This document shows positions 1 through 6,985 of a stretch of DNA of 9,037 nt, piece by piece. Under the pieces are notes generated by a model, which was not told the origin of the DNA, made no database searches, and saw only the letters and a list, made by a program, of their open reading frames with translations. Where the stretch lies: the NCBI GenBank assembly GCA_903934275.1, contig CAIZNF010000193.1, positions 1 through 9,037 of the forward strand, read 5' to 3'. Both the position numbers and the translations under genes were made by a program. The stretch is from an uncultured Nitrosomonadales bacterium (GTDB taxonomy: Bacteria; Pseudomonadota; Gammaproteobacteria; Burkholderiales; Gallionellaceae). Position 1 is the first letter of the stretch, and each line of letters begins with the position of its first letter.

Positions 1-67
1 GTCATCCCCGCGAAAGCAGGGATCCAGTTTGTCTGTTTTACTGGGTTCCCGCTTTCGCGGGACCGAC
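1..67. repeat. Imperfect palindromic intergenic repeat
   Basis: Bases 1-28 and 40-67 form an inverted repeat matching at 22 of 28 positions around an 11-base spacer. The core arms are CCCGCGAAAGC on the left and GCTTTCGCGGG on the right. Arms of the type 'TCCCGCTTTCGCGGGA' are typical of small dispersed palindromic repeats found in many copies in betaproteobacterial genomes (compare the dRS3-like repeats of Neisseria). The element starts at the first base of the window, so it may extend further upstream. It could fold as an RNA hairpin or act as a terminator for an upstream plus-strand gene, but no T-run follows the right arm, which argues against a classical intrinsic terminator. Confidence 0.75.
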
Positions 68-116
68 AAAACTGAATAAATCAGCGCCTCCCTAGGTGTT
101 TGATATACCACGAAGT

Positions 117-132
117 GCGTATTGCCATACGC
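117..132 (+). promoter_or_regulatory. Short perfect hairpin in the ubiD upstream region
   Basis: GCGTAT and ATACGC form a perfect 6-bp inverted repeat around the 4-base loop TGCC, ending 27 bases before the ubiD start codon. If transcribed it would sit in the ubiD 5' leader; as DNA it could be an operator half-site pair. No regulator can be assigned. I saw no convincing -35/-10 pair between 68 and 159; GATATA at 102-107 is the only -10-like hexamer noted. Confidence 0.35.
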
Positions 133-159
133 CCCTACAGTGATGGGTGAACATTTAAA

Positions 160-1623
160 ATGAAATATAAAGACCTACGCGATTTCATCGCACAACTGGA
201 AAAAATTGGCGAACTCAAGCGTGTATCCGCGCCGGTTTCACCGCATCTGGAAATGACCGAAATCTGCGACCGGGTGTTGCGCGCGCAAGGCCCGGCGGTG
301 CTGTTTGAGAATCCAGTCGGCCACAAAATGCCTGTCCTTGCCAACCTGTTCGGCACGCCGCGCCGCGTGGCGCTGGGCATGGGTGAAGAAAGCGTTGCAG
401 CATTGCGCGAAGTCGGACAATTACTGGCCTACCTTAAGGAACCCGAGCCACCCAAGGGCTTGAAGGACGCATGGGAGAAATGGCCGGTGCTCAAACAAGT
501 GCTGACCATGTCGCCCAAAGTATTGTCCAACGCGCCCTGTCAGGATGTGGTGTGGGAAGGCGCGGACGTGGACTTGAGCAAACTACCGATCCAGCACTGC
601 TGGCCGGGCGACGTTGCCCCGCTGATTACCTGGGGCCTAGTGGTCACGCGCGGCCCGAACAAGCCGCGCCAGAATCTCGGCATCTACCGCCAGCAGGTAA
701 TCGCGCCGAACAAAACTATCATGCGCTGGCTGGCGCATCGCGGCGGCGCGCTGGACTTTCGCGACCATTGCGAGAAAAATCCGGGGCAGCCTTACCCTGT
801 CGCGGTGGTGATCGGTGCCGATCCGGCCACGATTCTCGCTGCGGTCACGCCCGTGCCGGACTCGTTATCTGAATACCAGTTCGCCGGATTGTTGCGCGGC
901 AGCAAGACCGAGCTGGTCAAATGTTTGTGCAACGATTTGCACGTGCCCGCCAGCGCCGAAATTGTTCTGGAAGGCGTGATACATCCCGGTGAAACCGCGC
1001 TGGAAGGGCCGTATGGCGACCATACTGGCTATTACAACGAGCAGGACAAATTTCCGGTGTTCACCATCGAGCGCATCACCATGCGGCGCGATCCGATCTA
1101 CCACTCCACCTACACCGGCAAACCGCCCGACGAACCCGCTATGCTGGGCGTGGCGCTGAACGAAGTATTCGTGCCGTTGCTACAAAAACAATTTCCCGAG
1201 ATCGCGGATTTTTATCTGCCGCCGGAAGGCTGCTCGTATCGCATGGCGATAGTCAGCATCAAGAAGCAATATCCGGGGCATGCCAAACGCGTAATGTTCG
1301 GTATCTGGTCTTACTTGCGCCAGTTTATGTACACCAAGTTCATCATCGTGGTGGACGACGATGTAGACATCCGTAGCTGGCAGGAGGTGATCTGGGCGAT
1401 CACCACGCGCGTCGATCCGGTGCGCGACACCCTGCTGGTGGACAAAACGCCGATCGACTATCTCGACTTTGCCAGCCCGATATCCGGCTTGGGCGGCAAG
1501 ATGGGGTTGGATGCGACCAACAAATGGCCGGGCGAAACGCAGCGCGAATGGGGCACGCCGATTGTGATGGACGAGGCGGTGAAGCGGAGAGTGGATAAGA
1601 TGTGGGGTGAACTGGGGTTGTAA
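160..1623 (+). CDS. ubiD: 4-hydroxy-3-polyprenylbenzoate decarboxylase UbiD
   Basis: UbiD removes the carboxyl group of 4-hydroxy-3-polyprenylbenzoate to give the polyprenylphenol in ubiquinone synthesis. It uses prenylated FMN supplied by the flavin prenyltransferase UbiX, which is not in this window. The 487-residue protein is close to the E. coli length (497) and begins with the family-typical [10 protein letters not shown]. The family's central cofactor and active-site motifs are present: NLGIYRQQ with Arg177, EIVLEG with Glu271, and [12 protein letters not shown] with Glu282. These correspond to the Arg-Glu-Glu catalytic set of UbiD-family enzymes. The ATG at 160 is supported by the conserved N-terminus; a modest GGTGA lies about 9 bases upstream. 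The gene stands alone on the plus strand and ends at a strong hairpin. It looks intact. Other UbiD-family decarboxylases exist, but full-length similarity in motifs and N-terminus favours the ubiquinone enzyme. Confidence 0.96.
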   Translation: MKYKDLRDFIAQLEKIGELKRVSAPVSPHLEMTEICDRVLRAQGPAVLFENPVGHKMPVLANLFGTPRRVALGMGEESVAALREVGQLLAYLKEPEPPKGLKDAWEKWPVLKQVLTMSPKVLSNAPCQDVVWEGADVDLSKLPIQHCWPGDVAPLITWGLVVTRGPNKPRQNLGIYRQQVIAPNKTIMRWLAHRGGALDFRDHCEKNPGQPYPVAVVIGADPATILAAVTPVPDSLSEYQFAGLLRGSKTELVKCLCNDLHVPASAEIVLEGVIHPGETALEGPYGDHTGYYNEQDKFPVFTIERITMRRDPIYHSTYTGKPPDEPAMLGVALNEVFVPLLQKQFPEIADFYLPPEGCSYRMAIVSIKKQYPGHAKRVMFGIWSYLRQFMYTKFIIVVDDDVDIRSWQEVIWAITTRVDPVRDTLLVDKTPIDYLDFASPISGLGGKMGLDATNKWPGETQREWGTPIVMDEAVKRRVDKMWGELGL

Positions 1624-1624
1624 A

Positions 1625-1655
1625 AAACAAAACCCGCCAGCGGCGGGTTTTGTTT
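1625..1655. terminator. Bidirectional intrinsic terminator between convergent genes
   Basis: A perfect 14-bp stem (1625-1638 with 1642-1655) closes a 3-base loop. The GC core CCCGCC/GGCGGG is flanked by A-rich and T-rich arms. It starts one base after the ubiD stop codon. Read on the plus strand, the stem runs into TTTTGTTT; read on the minus strand, it runs into TTTTGTTTTTTA, the better U-tract. It therefore probably ends both ubiD transcription and the convergent lipoprotein/rppH transcription. Confidence 0.9.
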
Positions 1656-1707
1656 ACTGCGAATCGGTTACGCCCTCACAGCAAGTTGGACGCAAAGTTG
1701 GCACAAA

Positions 1708-2748
1708 TCAACGTTCCAAGTTCAATTCAATTTCGGTATTGTCGCCCTTGCGGACCGACACCTTTTCGGTGGACATCTTGTAGCCTTCCAGCTTCACGCT
1801 GATCGCGTGTACGCCGGGTTCCATTTCCAGACGCAACGGCGACATGCCGTAATACACCCCATCCAGATACACTTTGGCGCGCGTTGGGTTGGTATTCACC
1901 AGCAACAGCCCTGCCGTGGCACTGGCACGAGGCATATAAGCAGGCTGCTGAGGAGCCGCGCCGCCCGGTTGTGCGCCATAACCCGGCACGGGGGTTACAG
2001 GGGCTGCATGCACAGATTGTGCTGCAGGAGGAGCAACATAGACCGTCACGCCGGCAACCGGCTTGGTGCCTGCGGTCAAATTGAACAACTCCGGCCGCGA
2101 TGCCATCAACGATGCGCTGACTGCCTCGATCGTTTTCTTGCTGGCAATGCGCAGCCCCTTATTCATATAAGCGATTACATCATCCTTGTTATTGCCTGAA
2201 ACACCGGCGAAGCGATCACTTTTTTCCATCACAATACCCGACCACACCACCTTGCCGGTAGCCACTTCTTTTATGGTAGTCTCGATCGCAATATTGATTT
2301 CATCGCGCGCTTTGACGTTCAGGGTCAAGTCCTTGATAACCCCGGACACCTCAAACAATGCGGTACTGGCGTTACCACCTTCCAATATCTGATAGCCTTC
2401 CGTATCGAATCGATTTTTAATGGCTGTTGTGGCGATGGTTGCGACTTCCTGGTCGAGCAGTATCTGGTCACCGTCCACGCCGGTGACACGTGATGAGGCT
2501 ATACCCAACAAGCGGGGATTATTCGACTTGCGCTGATCGGTATATTTGTTGAAACGCAATGTTGCGCCATATTTGAGCAGGGGCACGGAGTTGCCACCGG
2601 CTGCTTTCACATCGGCCGTGGTATCAGTCGCGCTATCTCTGCCACCCATCCAGCCGCTAACGGAATCTTTGGCATCTTTGACAGAAGAACAACCCGCAAT
2701 AGCGAACAACAGCACAAGCGGCACAACATACCGCAACAATCGACTCAT
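1708..2748 (-). CDS. PEGA-domain lipoprotein, function unknown
   Basis: The product is a predicted membrane-anchored lipoprotein of 346 residues. The chosen start (ATG at 2748) gives MSRLLRYV, a hydrophobic stretch and the lipobox IAGC with lipidated Cys20. An AAGGTGA ribosome binding site sits just upstream; an ATG at 2775 would add nine residues and lacks this support. After Cys20 comes a soluble domain to about residue 235, rich in beta/alpha character and with repeated V/T-rich segments (for example ATGKVVWSGIV). I cannot assign this domain to a named family, though its layout recalls outer-membrane assembly-type lipoproteins. A Pro/Ala/Gly/Gln-rich linker (about 238-279) leads to a C-terminal PEGA domain (280-346) with YLDGVYYGMSPL and EPGVHAISVKLEGY. 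PEGA domains are small surface-protein beta modules, often with roles at the cell envelope. The gene lies 54 bases after rppH on the same strand, so the two may share a transcript. No substrate or partner can be named. Confidence 0.85.
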   Translation of the reverse strand: MSRLLRYVVPLVLLFAIAGCSSVKDAKDSVSGWMGGRDSATDTTADVKAAGGNSVPLLKYGATLRFNKYTDQRKSNNPRLLGIASSRVTGVDGDQILLDQEVATIATTAIKNRFDTEGYQILEGGNASTALFEVSGVIKDLTLNVKARDEINIAIETTIKEVATGKVVWSGIVMEKSDRFAGVSGNNKDDVIAYMNKGLRIASKKTIEAVSASLMASRPELFNLTAGTKPVAGVTVYVAPPAAQSVHAAPVTPVPGYGAQPGGAAPQQPAYMPRASATAGLLLVNTNPTRAKVYLDGVYYGMSPLRLEMEPGVHAISVKLEGYKMSTEKVSVRKGDNTEIELNLER

Positions 2749-2802
2749 GGACTTCACCTTAACAATTAAAATCACTCATACATATATCACAAACAAGCTA
2801 CG

Positions 2803-3285
2803 TCATTTATTGGGCGCAGGAAGATAGCGGACCAACTCGTTTAGTGCCTTCGTATATACTTCGCGCTTGAATTCGATCACGGCGCTGATATCCAGCCAAT
2901 AATCATTCCAACGCCACGCGTCAAATTCTGGATGCGAACTGGCACGCAGGCAAACATCACACTCACGACCGACCAAGCGCAGCAAAAACCATATCTGTTT
3001 TTGCCCGCGATAACCACCGCGCGATTCGCGCTTGCTCCAGCTCTGCGGAACCTCATAACGCATCCAGTCACGGGTGCGCCCGAGTATTTTCACATGCTCC
3101 GGCACCAAGCCGACTTCTTCGTGCAACTCGCGGTACATCGCCTGCTCCGGGGTCTCGCCATGCTGTATACCGCCTTGCGGAAACTGCCATGCGTGCTGCC
3201 GCACCCGCTTGCCCCAGAACACCTGATTCCTGTCATTCGTGATAATGATGCCGACATTCGGGCGATAGCCGTCTCGGTCGATCAT
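2803..3285 (-). CDS. rppH: RNA 5'-pyrophosphohydrolase RppH (Nudix)
   Basis: RppH removes pyrophosphate from the 5' end of triphosphorylated RNA, giving a 5'-monophosphate that stimulates RNase E-dependent mRNA decay. The 160-residue protein starts with the family-typical [15 protein letters not shown], and the substrate-side motif [17 protein letters not shown] is present. A complete Nudix box spans Gly38 to Leu60 (G-x5-E-x7-RELHEEVGL), with Glu53, Glu56 and Glu57 as the expected metal ligands. The length is slightly below the 176 residues of E. coli RppH, with the difference at the C-terminus. The start at 3285 is fixed by the conserved N-terminus; the upstream purine stretch AGAGTGG is only a modest ribosome binding site. 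The PEGA lipoprotein gene follows on the same strand. Confidence 0.95.
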   Translation of the reverse strand: MIDRDGYRPNVGIIITNDRNQVFWGKRVRQHAWQFPQGGIQHGETPEQAMYRELHEEVGLVPEHVKILGRTRDWMRYEVPQSWSKRESRGGYRGQKQIWFLLRLVGRECDVCLRASSHPEFDAWRWNDYWLDISAVIEFKREVYTKALNELVRYLPAPNK

Positions 3286-3525
3286 TTGCCACTCTATTCG
3301 TTTAATTTCAATGCGCAGATTCTTTCACATTTCACGCCTGTTGGAAAGCGGATATGCGGATATGCGGCAGTTACATCCGTTGAGATGAAGTTGTTTAAGC
3401 AGGCAAGCCGCATAGCGACCGCTTACGAATGTGAGCTGTTACCAGTCAAATAATGCCGAAATGTGCCTAGAATTATGATGCGCAACAAATCACCATAAAA
3501 GCGTGTTCCAGCGAGCAATTAGAGC

Positions 3526-3547
3526 GCGACCTGGAAGTCGCCCCTAC
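3526..3547. repeat. Probable dispersed palindromic mini-repeat
   Basis: GCGAC (3526-3530) and GTCGC (3537-3541) flank CTGGAA, followed by CCCTAC. The arrangement 'GCGACCTGGAAGTCGCCCCT' resembles short palindromic repeats scattered between genes in many proteobacteria. A fragment of the same theme, CGCCCCTAC, also occurs at 131-139 upstream of ubiD. A run of six T follows at 3554-3559 on the plus strand, 12 bases after the stem, too far for a standard terminator. Copy number in the genome cannot be judged from this window. Confidence 0.4.
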
Positions 3548-3604
3548 GCGGCATTTTTTGGGCTCCGGCTTGTCCGGCTTAGGCGAATATAATAATTCGA
3601 ACTT

Positions 3605-3627
3605 AACCTGACTCAAACCGTCAGGTT
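3605..3627. repeat. Perfect 8-bp inverted repeat downstream of the Rh gene
   Basis: AACCTGAC (3605-3612) and GTCAGGTT (3620-3627) form a perfect stem with a 7-base loop, about 100 bases past the Rh stop codon on the minus strand. It may cap the 3' end of the Rh transcript, but no U-tract follows in that direction, so it is not a standard Rho-independent terminator. A second TCAGGTT occurs at 3655-3661. Confidence 0.5.
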
Positions 3628-3728
3628 GCAGCATCTGATTTTGCTCCATCACTTTCAGGTTACATAGAGAGAATTTCAACTTTCCCAAAAGCATACACTC
3701 GTGACGTGTAGCAACCCACCACCAGTGT

Positions 3729-4883
3729 TTAGCTGCCTTCGAACTCTTCAGCATCGACGTACGGCTCTGCCCTTCTCCCCAGTACAGCGATCACTTTGCC
3801 GCTAATAAATCCTGTGGTTGCGGCGAAAATAATTGTCACCAGTATTCCTGTCAGCTGCGCACTGAAATTGATACCTGAGACAACAACCAGAGCCGCGAAG
3901 CCGCCGAGCAGCCCCGGCAGGCCGTGGAGATAGGTTACCCCGCATGTGTCGACGGCCTTAGTTATATCCGTCAGTTTCTTCTGGAGAACTGCAAAGCCGA
4001 AAGTGGATAAGACACCTGCCAAAATTCCGATGACAAAAGCTGCTCCGGGAGTGGCAATATCACAGGTCGAACCGATCGCCACGCCGCCCGCTAAGGTTGC
4101 GTTGGCAATATCTGCCGCCGACATTTTTCCTCTCAGAAAAACAGATGCAAAGTAGGTGGCCAGCGTTGAGGCACATAGAGCCAAAAAGACATTAACGGCT
4201 GTATGCGGCACATCCGCAGGTGCAACCAGCGCCGAGCAGAAACTGGGCCAGAAGACCCACAGCACCATACTACCCAGCAGGGAATAGCGGTCGCTAGTAT
4301 CGTCGCACTCGATAGCCGTTTCATACTCCTTCTGCGTAGTCATGGTAGCAGCTACCGCAAGGCCAAAGATGGCACCAAATGCGTGAATAACGATAGACCC
4401 GCCGGTATCCACCACCTTGCCGGTAATCAGACCAAGGCCGCCATTGAGGACAATCCATTCATTCAGGGCGTAACACGGCACAAACAAGAAGCCAAGCAGC
4501 AGGTATTGATGCATTTTCAAGCGGCCTAGCACGGCTCCTGCGCAGATCAGCAGGCTGGCGGCGGCAAATTCGGCCAAAATAAACTTATCGATAATCCCGG
4601 CAGAGCTATCGAGATAGCTTTCCTTCAGGAAATATAGGGGGACAGACACGCTGACCAGCAGATAAGTTGCGGTAAGTGTCGAGCGGCCATACTTCTTGAC
4701 AAAGACCATCAGAAAGCCGAAGCCGACTATCAGCATGGCCATGATGTGGATGGCTCGTTCATATTTTTGCACATCGGATAATGAAGCCGAAGTAGTGCCT
4801 GTTGATTCGGCAGCATACGCTGCCCCGCTGAAAGTTAGAAACAACGTGACCAGCAAACAAACAGCTTTGAAGCAGTTATTCAT
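3729..4883 (-). CDS. rh50: Rh-type (Rhesus family) ammonia channel
   Basis: This is a polytopic inner-membrane channel of the Amt/Mep/Rh superfamily that conducts ammonia (and by some reports CO2). Rh rather than Amt is indicated by the hallmarks FWPSF, NATLAGGVAIG and DTCGVTYLHGLPGLLGG. The twin pore histidines are kept at His167 (IHAFG) and His320 (LHGLPG), with the conserved Asp159 eight residues before the first. The chosen start (ATG 4883) gives 384 residues and a clear signal peptide, MNNCFKAV to the probable cleavage site AYA/AES, as in E. coli AmtB; AGGGGA lies just upstream. The open frame extends to 4955, but those 24 extra residues are not hydrophobic and have no matching ribosome binding site. 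About eleven hydrophobic segments follow. No glnK-type PII gene is adjacent, unlike many amtB loci. Many pipelines would label it simply 'ammonium transporter'. Confidence is high for the superfamily and good for the Rh branch. Confidence 0.9.
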   Translation of the reverse strand: MNNCFKAVCLLVTLFLTFSGAAYAAESTGTTSASLSDVQKYERAIHIMAMLIVGFGFLMVFVKKYGRSTLTATYLLVSVSVPLYFLKESYLDSSAGIIDKFILAEFAAASLLICAGAVLGRLKMHQYLLLGFLFVPCYALNEWIVLNGGLGLITGKVVDTGGSIVIHAFGAIFGLAVAATMTTQKEYETAIECDDTSDRYSLLGSMVLWVFWPSFCSALVAPADVPHTAVNVFLALCASTLATYFASVFLRGKMSAADIANATLAGGVAIGSTCDIATPGAAFVIGILAGVLSTFGFAVLQKKLTDITKAVDTCGVTYLHGLPGLLGGFAALVVVSGINFSAQLTGILVTIIFAATTGFISGKVIAVLGRRAEPYVDAEEFEGS

Positions 4884-5240
4884 AATTTCCCCTGATTTTA
4901 TTTTTGATGACATTTTTGTTGCCCAACATTGGAGTTGGAGAGCGCACCGTTTCACAAGTAGGATGTTGGCGAATGGCTACCCTTTCGGCTTCCCCGTCCA
5001 AGCAGGACGAAGGTTATAAGCACTTGATGTTGATTATATGCACAACTTGCTTACCAGAAAGTGGAAACTCGCGGCCGCATCCTGAGCGATTTTAAAAGTA
5101 AATCTCAGATACTGCCTGCCAGATCACGATTACCGCAGGGGAGCGCAAGAAAAACGGACAAACCCTGATATTTTCAGTGGCTTGAATTGAGGTTTTAAGG
5201 TTCAATGCTGTTTACTTAACTGTTCTGCTACAGTCCCACC
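4884..5240. other. Divergent intergenic region, Rh gene / rsuA
   Basis: These 357 bases separate the minus-strand Rh gene from plus-strand rsuA and should hold both promoters. No coding sequence is convincing here. A TATAAT on the minus strand is described separately. An imperfect hairpin with core CGTCC/GGACG lies at 4996-5010, inside the presumed Rh leader. For rsuA, TTGAGG followed 18 bases later by TTTACT (ending about 25 bases before the start codon) is a weak -35/-10 possibility. Confidence 0.5.
5033..5038 (-). promoter_or_regulatory. Candidate -10 box for the Rh gene
   Basis: A perfect TATAAT on the minus strand lies about 150 bases upstream of the Rh start codon. The -35 at standard spacing is poor. 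Overlapping it upstream, TGGTAAGCAAGTTGTG has the TGG and TTG of a sigma-54 -24/-12 promoter at the correct spacing but has T in place of the near-invariant -12 C. Either reading is tentative; it would imply a leader of roughly 140 bases. Confidence 0.3.
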
Positions 5241-5957
5241 ATGAGCAAATTAACCTTGGACCGCATCCTGCAATCGCAGGGCTTTGGCACCCGCAAGTGG
5301 TGCAGTGAGCTGATTGCCGACGGCGAAGTGAGCGTCGCCGGTAAGGCCATCCGGGATAACCGCTTCGCTATCGAGACCGATGGCCTCGAATTCTCCATCT
5401 ACGGCGAACCGTGGGCTTACCGCGAGCATGTCTATATCGCGTTGAACAAGGCGGCCAATTTTGAATGCTCGCGCAAGACCAGCCATCACCCCGGCGTGCT
5501 GACCCTTCTGCCGGAGCAATTCACCCGACGCGACGTGCAGCCGGTCGGCCGCCTCGATCACGACACCACCGGCCTGCTGCTGATGTCGGATGACGGACCG
5601 TTCATCCACAAGCAGTCCTCGCCAAAATATCATGTGCCCAAAGTCTACGTCGCCACCACGCATGAGCCAGTCACGCCGCAACTGGTTACACGGTTGCTGG
5701 ACGGCGTAAAACTGCACGATGAACCCGCGCCGCTGGCGGCGGTGAGTTGCCGCATGGTGGGCACGTATCAGCTTGAGATCGTGCTGGAACAGGGCAAATA
5801 CCATCAGGTCAAACGCATGCTGGCGGCCGCCGATAACCACTGCATCGCACTGCGTCGTTCGCAAATAGGCCAGCTGAAACTCGATGAACTGGGGCTAGAT
5901 GAAAGCGAGTGGTGCTATCTCGATGCGGCGCAACTGGCGTTGCTGGCACCGGCCTGA
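5241..5957 (+). CDS. rsuA: 16S rRNA pseudouridine synthase RsuA
   Basis: RsuA isomerises a single uridine in the small-subunit rRNA (U516 in E. coli numbering) to pseudouridine during 30S assembly. The 238-residue protein (E. coli RsuA has 231) opens with an S4-type RNA-binding domain (about 1-60; LDRILQSQGFGTRK and DGEVSVAGK). The catalytic domain follows, with IALNKAANFECS, then GRLDHDTTGLLLMSDDG containing the catalytic Asp106, then KVYVAT and GKYHQVKRMLAAADNH. The short length and the ECS-type segment after LNK favour RsuA over the large-subunit enzymes RluB, RluE and RluF, though assignment by eye between these paralogues is not absolute. The start at 5241 is set by the conserved N-terminus; the bases before it (ACAGTCCCACC) hold no Shine-Dalgarno motif. 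It is first in a same-strand series with a ribosome-assembly GTPase, 101 bases before it. Confidence 0.9.
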   Translation: MSKLTLDRILQSQGFGTRKWCSELIADGEVSVAGKAIRDNRFAIETDGLEFSIYGEPWAYREHVYIALNKAANFECSRKTSHHPGVLTLLPEQFTRRDVQPVGRLDHDTTGLLLMSDDGPFIHKQSSPKYHVPKVYVATTHEPVTPQLVTRLLDGVKLHDEPAPLAAVSCRMVGTYQLEIVLEQGKYHQVKRMLAAADNHCIALRRSQIGQLKLDELGLDESEWCYLDAAQLALLAPA

Positions 5958-6058
5958 TCTGCTTGCAACATCACATGGCCCGCTCCTCCAAGTTTTTATA
6001 AGTAAGGGTGTGCGGCACAGAGTAAAATCCGCCTTTATTCAAAATAAGCACCAATTAA

Positions 6059-6985
6059 ATGTCTATTCAGTGGTTTCCCGGTCACATGACTTCGGCGCGC
6101 AGAAAAGCGGCCGAGACCATGGCCGTTATCGATGTCGTCATCGAAGTGTTGGATGCGCGCGCGCCGGAAGCGAGCTGCAACCCGATGATCCGGGAATTGC
6201 GCGAGCAACGCCAACGCCCCTGCCTAAAAATACTTAACAAAGCCGATCTCGCCGATCCCGTTGTCACGCAGGCCTGGTTGGATTTCTACAATAAACAGGC
6301 GGGAGTCAAGGCGGTGGCGTTGAGCTGCAAGAGCGCCAGCGACGCAGCCAAGGTGCCGAAGCTGTGCCAGCCACTCGCGCCGCATCGCGACAGCAACCAC
6401 AAGCCGCTGCGCATGATGATCATGGGCATCCCCAACGTCGGCAAATCCACGCTGATGAATATGCTGCTCAAACGCCGCGTCGCCAATGTCGGCGACGAAC
6501 CCGCTGTGACCAAATCGCAGCAGTGCCACAACCTGAACGAGCGCATGACGCTCACCGACTCGCCCGGCCTGATGTGGCCGAAAATCGAACACCCCGAAGA
6601 CGGTCTAATGCTCGCCGCGATCCACGCCATTGGTCGCAACGCCGTCATCGAAGAAGAAATCGCCGAACATCTAGCCAACATCCTGCTGGCACGCTACTCC
6701 GCACAACTCGCCGAACGCTTCAGTTTGGATGTGGCGGGACTGGATGGCATCGGCGTGATCGAAGCGGTAGCCAAAAAGCGCGGCTGCCTGCTGAAAGGCA
6801 AAGGTGGCGCACCGGACCTGGAAAAAGCGGCGATGATCCTGCTGACGGAGTACCGCGCCGGCAAGCTGGGACGCATCAGCCTCGAAACACCCGAGACTCG
6901 TGCTGCCATGATTGATGTGGGTCGTGCTAGGCCCGACATGGTGGACGCAGCCCACCCCACAGTTACTGGCCACTTGACCCAATGA
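6059..6985 (+). CDS. rbgA: Circularly permuted ribosome-biogenesis GTPase (RbgA/YlqF-like)
   Basis: This is a GTPase of the YlqF/RbgA family, which in Bacillus acts late in large-subunit (50S) assembly. The order of G motifs is permuted as expected: G4 NKAD (60-63), G5-like SCK (89-91), G1 GIPNVGKST (123-131), G2 Thr151 in PAVTKSQQ, and G3 DSPG (167-170). The protein starts with the family-typical MSIQWFPGHM, which fixes the start at 6059 even though no clear ribosome binding site precedes it. The C-terminal domain (about 180-295), with RGCLLKGKGGAPDLEKAA and AGKLGRISLE, matches the RNA-binding region of RbgA. Length is 308 against 282 in B. subtilis, with extra residues mostly at the C-terminus. 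E. coli lacks an RbgA, so the protein cannot be mapped to an E. coli gene. It overlaps the following kinase gene by 4 bases (ATGA), which implies translational coupling. Confidence 0.92.
   Translation: MSIQWFPGHMTSARRKAAETMAVIDVVIEVLDARAPEASCNPMIRELREQRQRPCLKILNKADLADPVVTQAWLDFYNKQAGVKAVALSCKSASDAAKVPKLCQPLAPHRDSNHKPLRMMIMGIPNVGKSTLMNMLLKRRVANVGDEPAVTKSQQCHNLNERMTLTDSPGLMWPKIEHPEDGLMLAAIHAIGRNAVIEEEIAEHLANILLARYSAQLAERFSLDVAGLDGIGVIEAVAKKRGCLLKGKGGAPDLEKAAMILLTEYRAGKLGRISLETPETRAAMIDVGRARPDMVDAAHPTVTGHLTQ

Larger units (their letters stand above)
3286..3728. other. 443-bp gene-free region with small repeats
   Basis: This stretch lies between the 3' end of the Rh channel gene and the start of rppH, both on the minus strand, so it must hold the end of the Rh transcript and probably the rppH promoter. 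I found no convincing coding sequence; the open frames crossing it have no recognisable motif and one runs into the Rh gene. It contains a tandem 8-mer (GCGGATAT twice, then GCGG, 3348-3367), a palindromic GCGAC/GTCGC element (3526-3541), a near-direct repeat TCCGGCTTG/TCCGGCTTA in 3564-3581, and a perfect 8-bp hairpin (3605-3627). No textbook intrinsic terminator for the Rh gene and no clear -35/-10 pair for rppH were seen. Confidence 0.6.

Noticed and set aside
3348..3367. CRISPR-like or VNTR array
   Set aside because: Only two and a half copies of an 8-base unit without spacers; too small to be either with confidence.
2932..3453. 173-codon plus-strand open frame opposite rppH
   Set aside because: Most of it is the antisense shadow of rppH, whose Nudix box is unambiguous; the remainder covers gene-free sequence with no motif.
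3526..3559. Intrinsic terminator (hairpin followed by six T, plus strand)
   Set aside because: The stem is only 5 bp, the T-run starts 12 bases after it, and there is no plus-strand gene upstream for it to serve.
3473..3754. 93-codon minus-strand open frame downstream of and overlapping the Rh gene
   Set aside because: It overlaps the Rh 3' end, runs through the palindromic repeats, lacks a recognisable motif or ribosome binding site, and its composition looks like translated non-coding DNA.
5250..5864. 204-codon minus-strand open frame opposite rsuA
   Set aside because: Antisense shadow of a well-supported gene in GC-rich sequence; no domain recognised.
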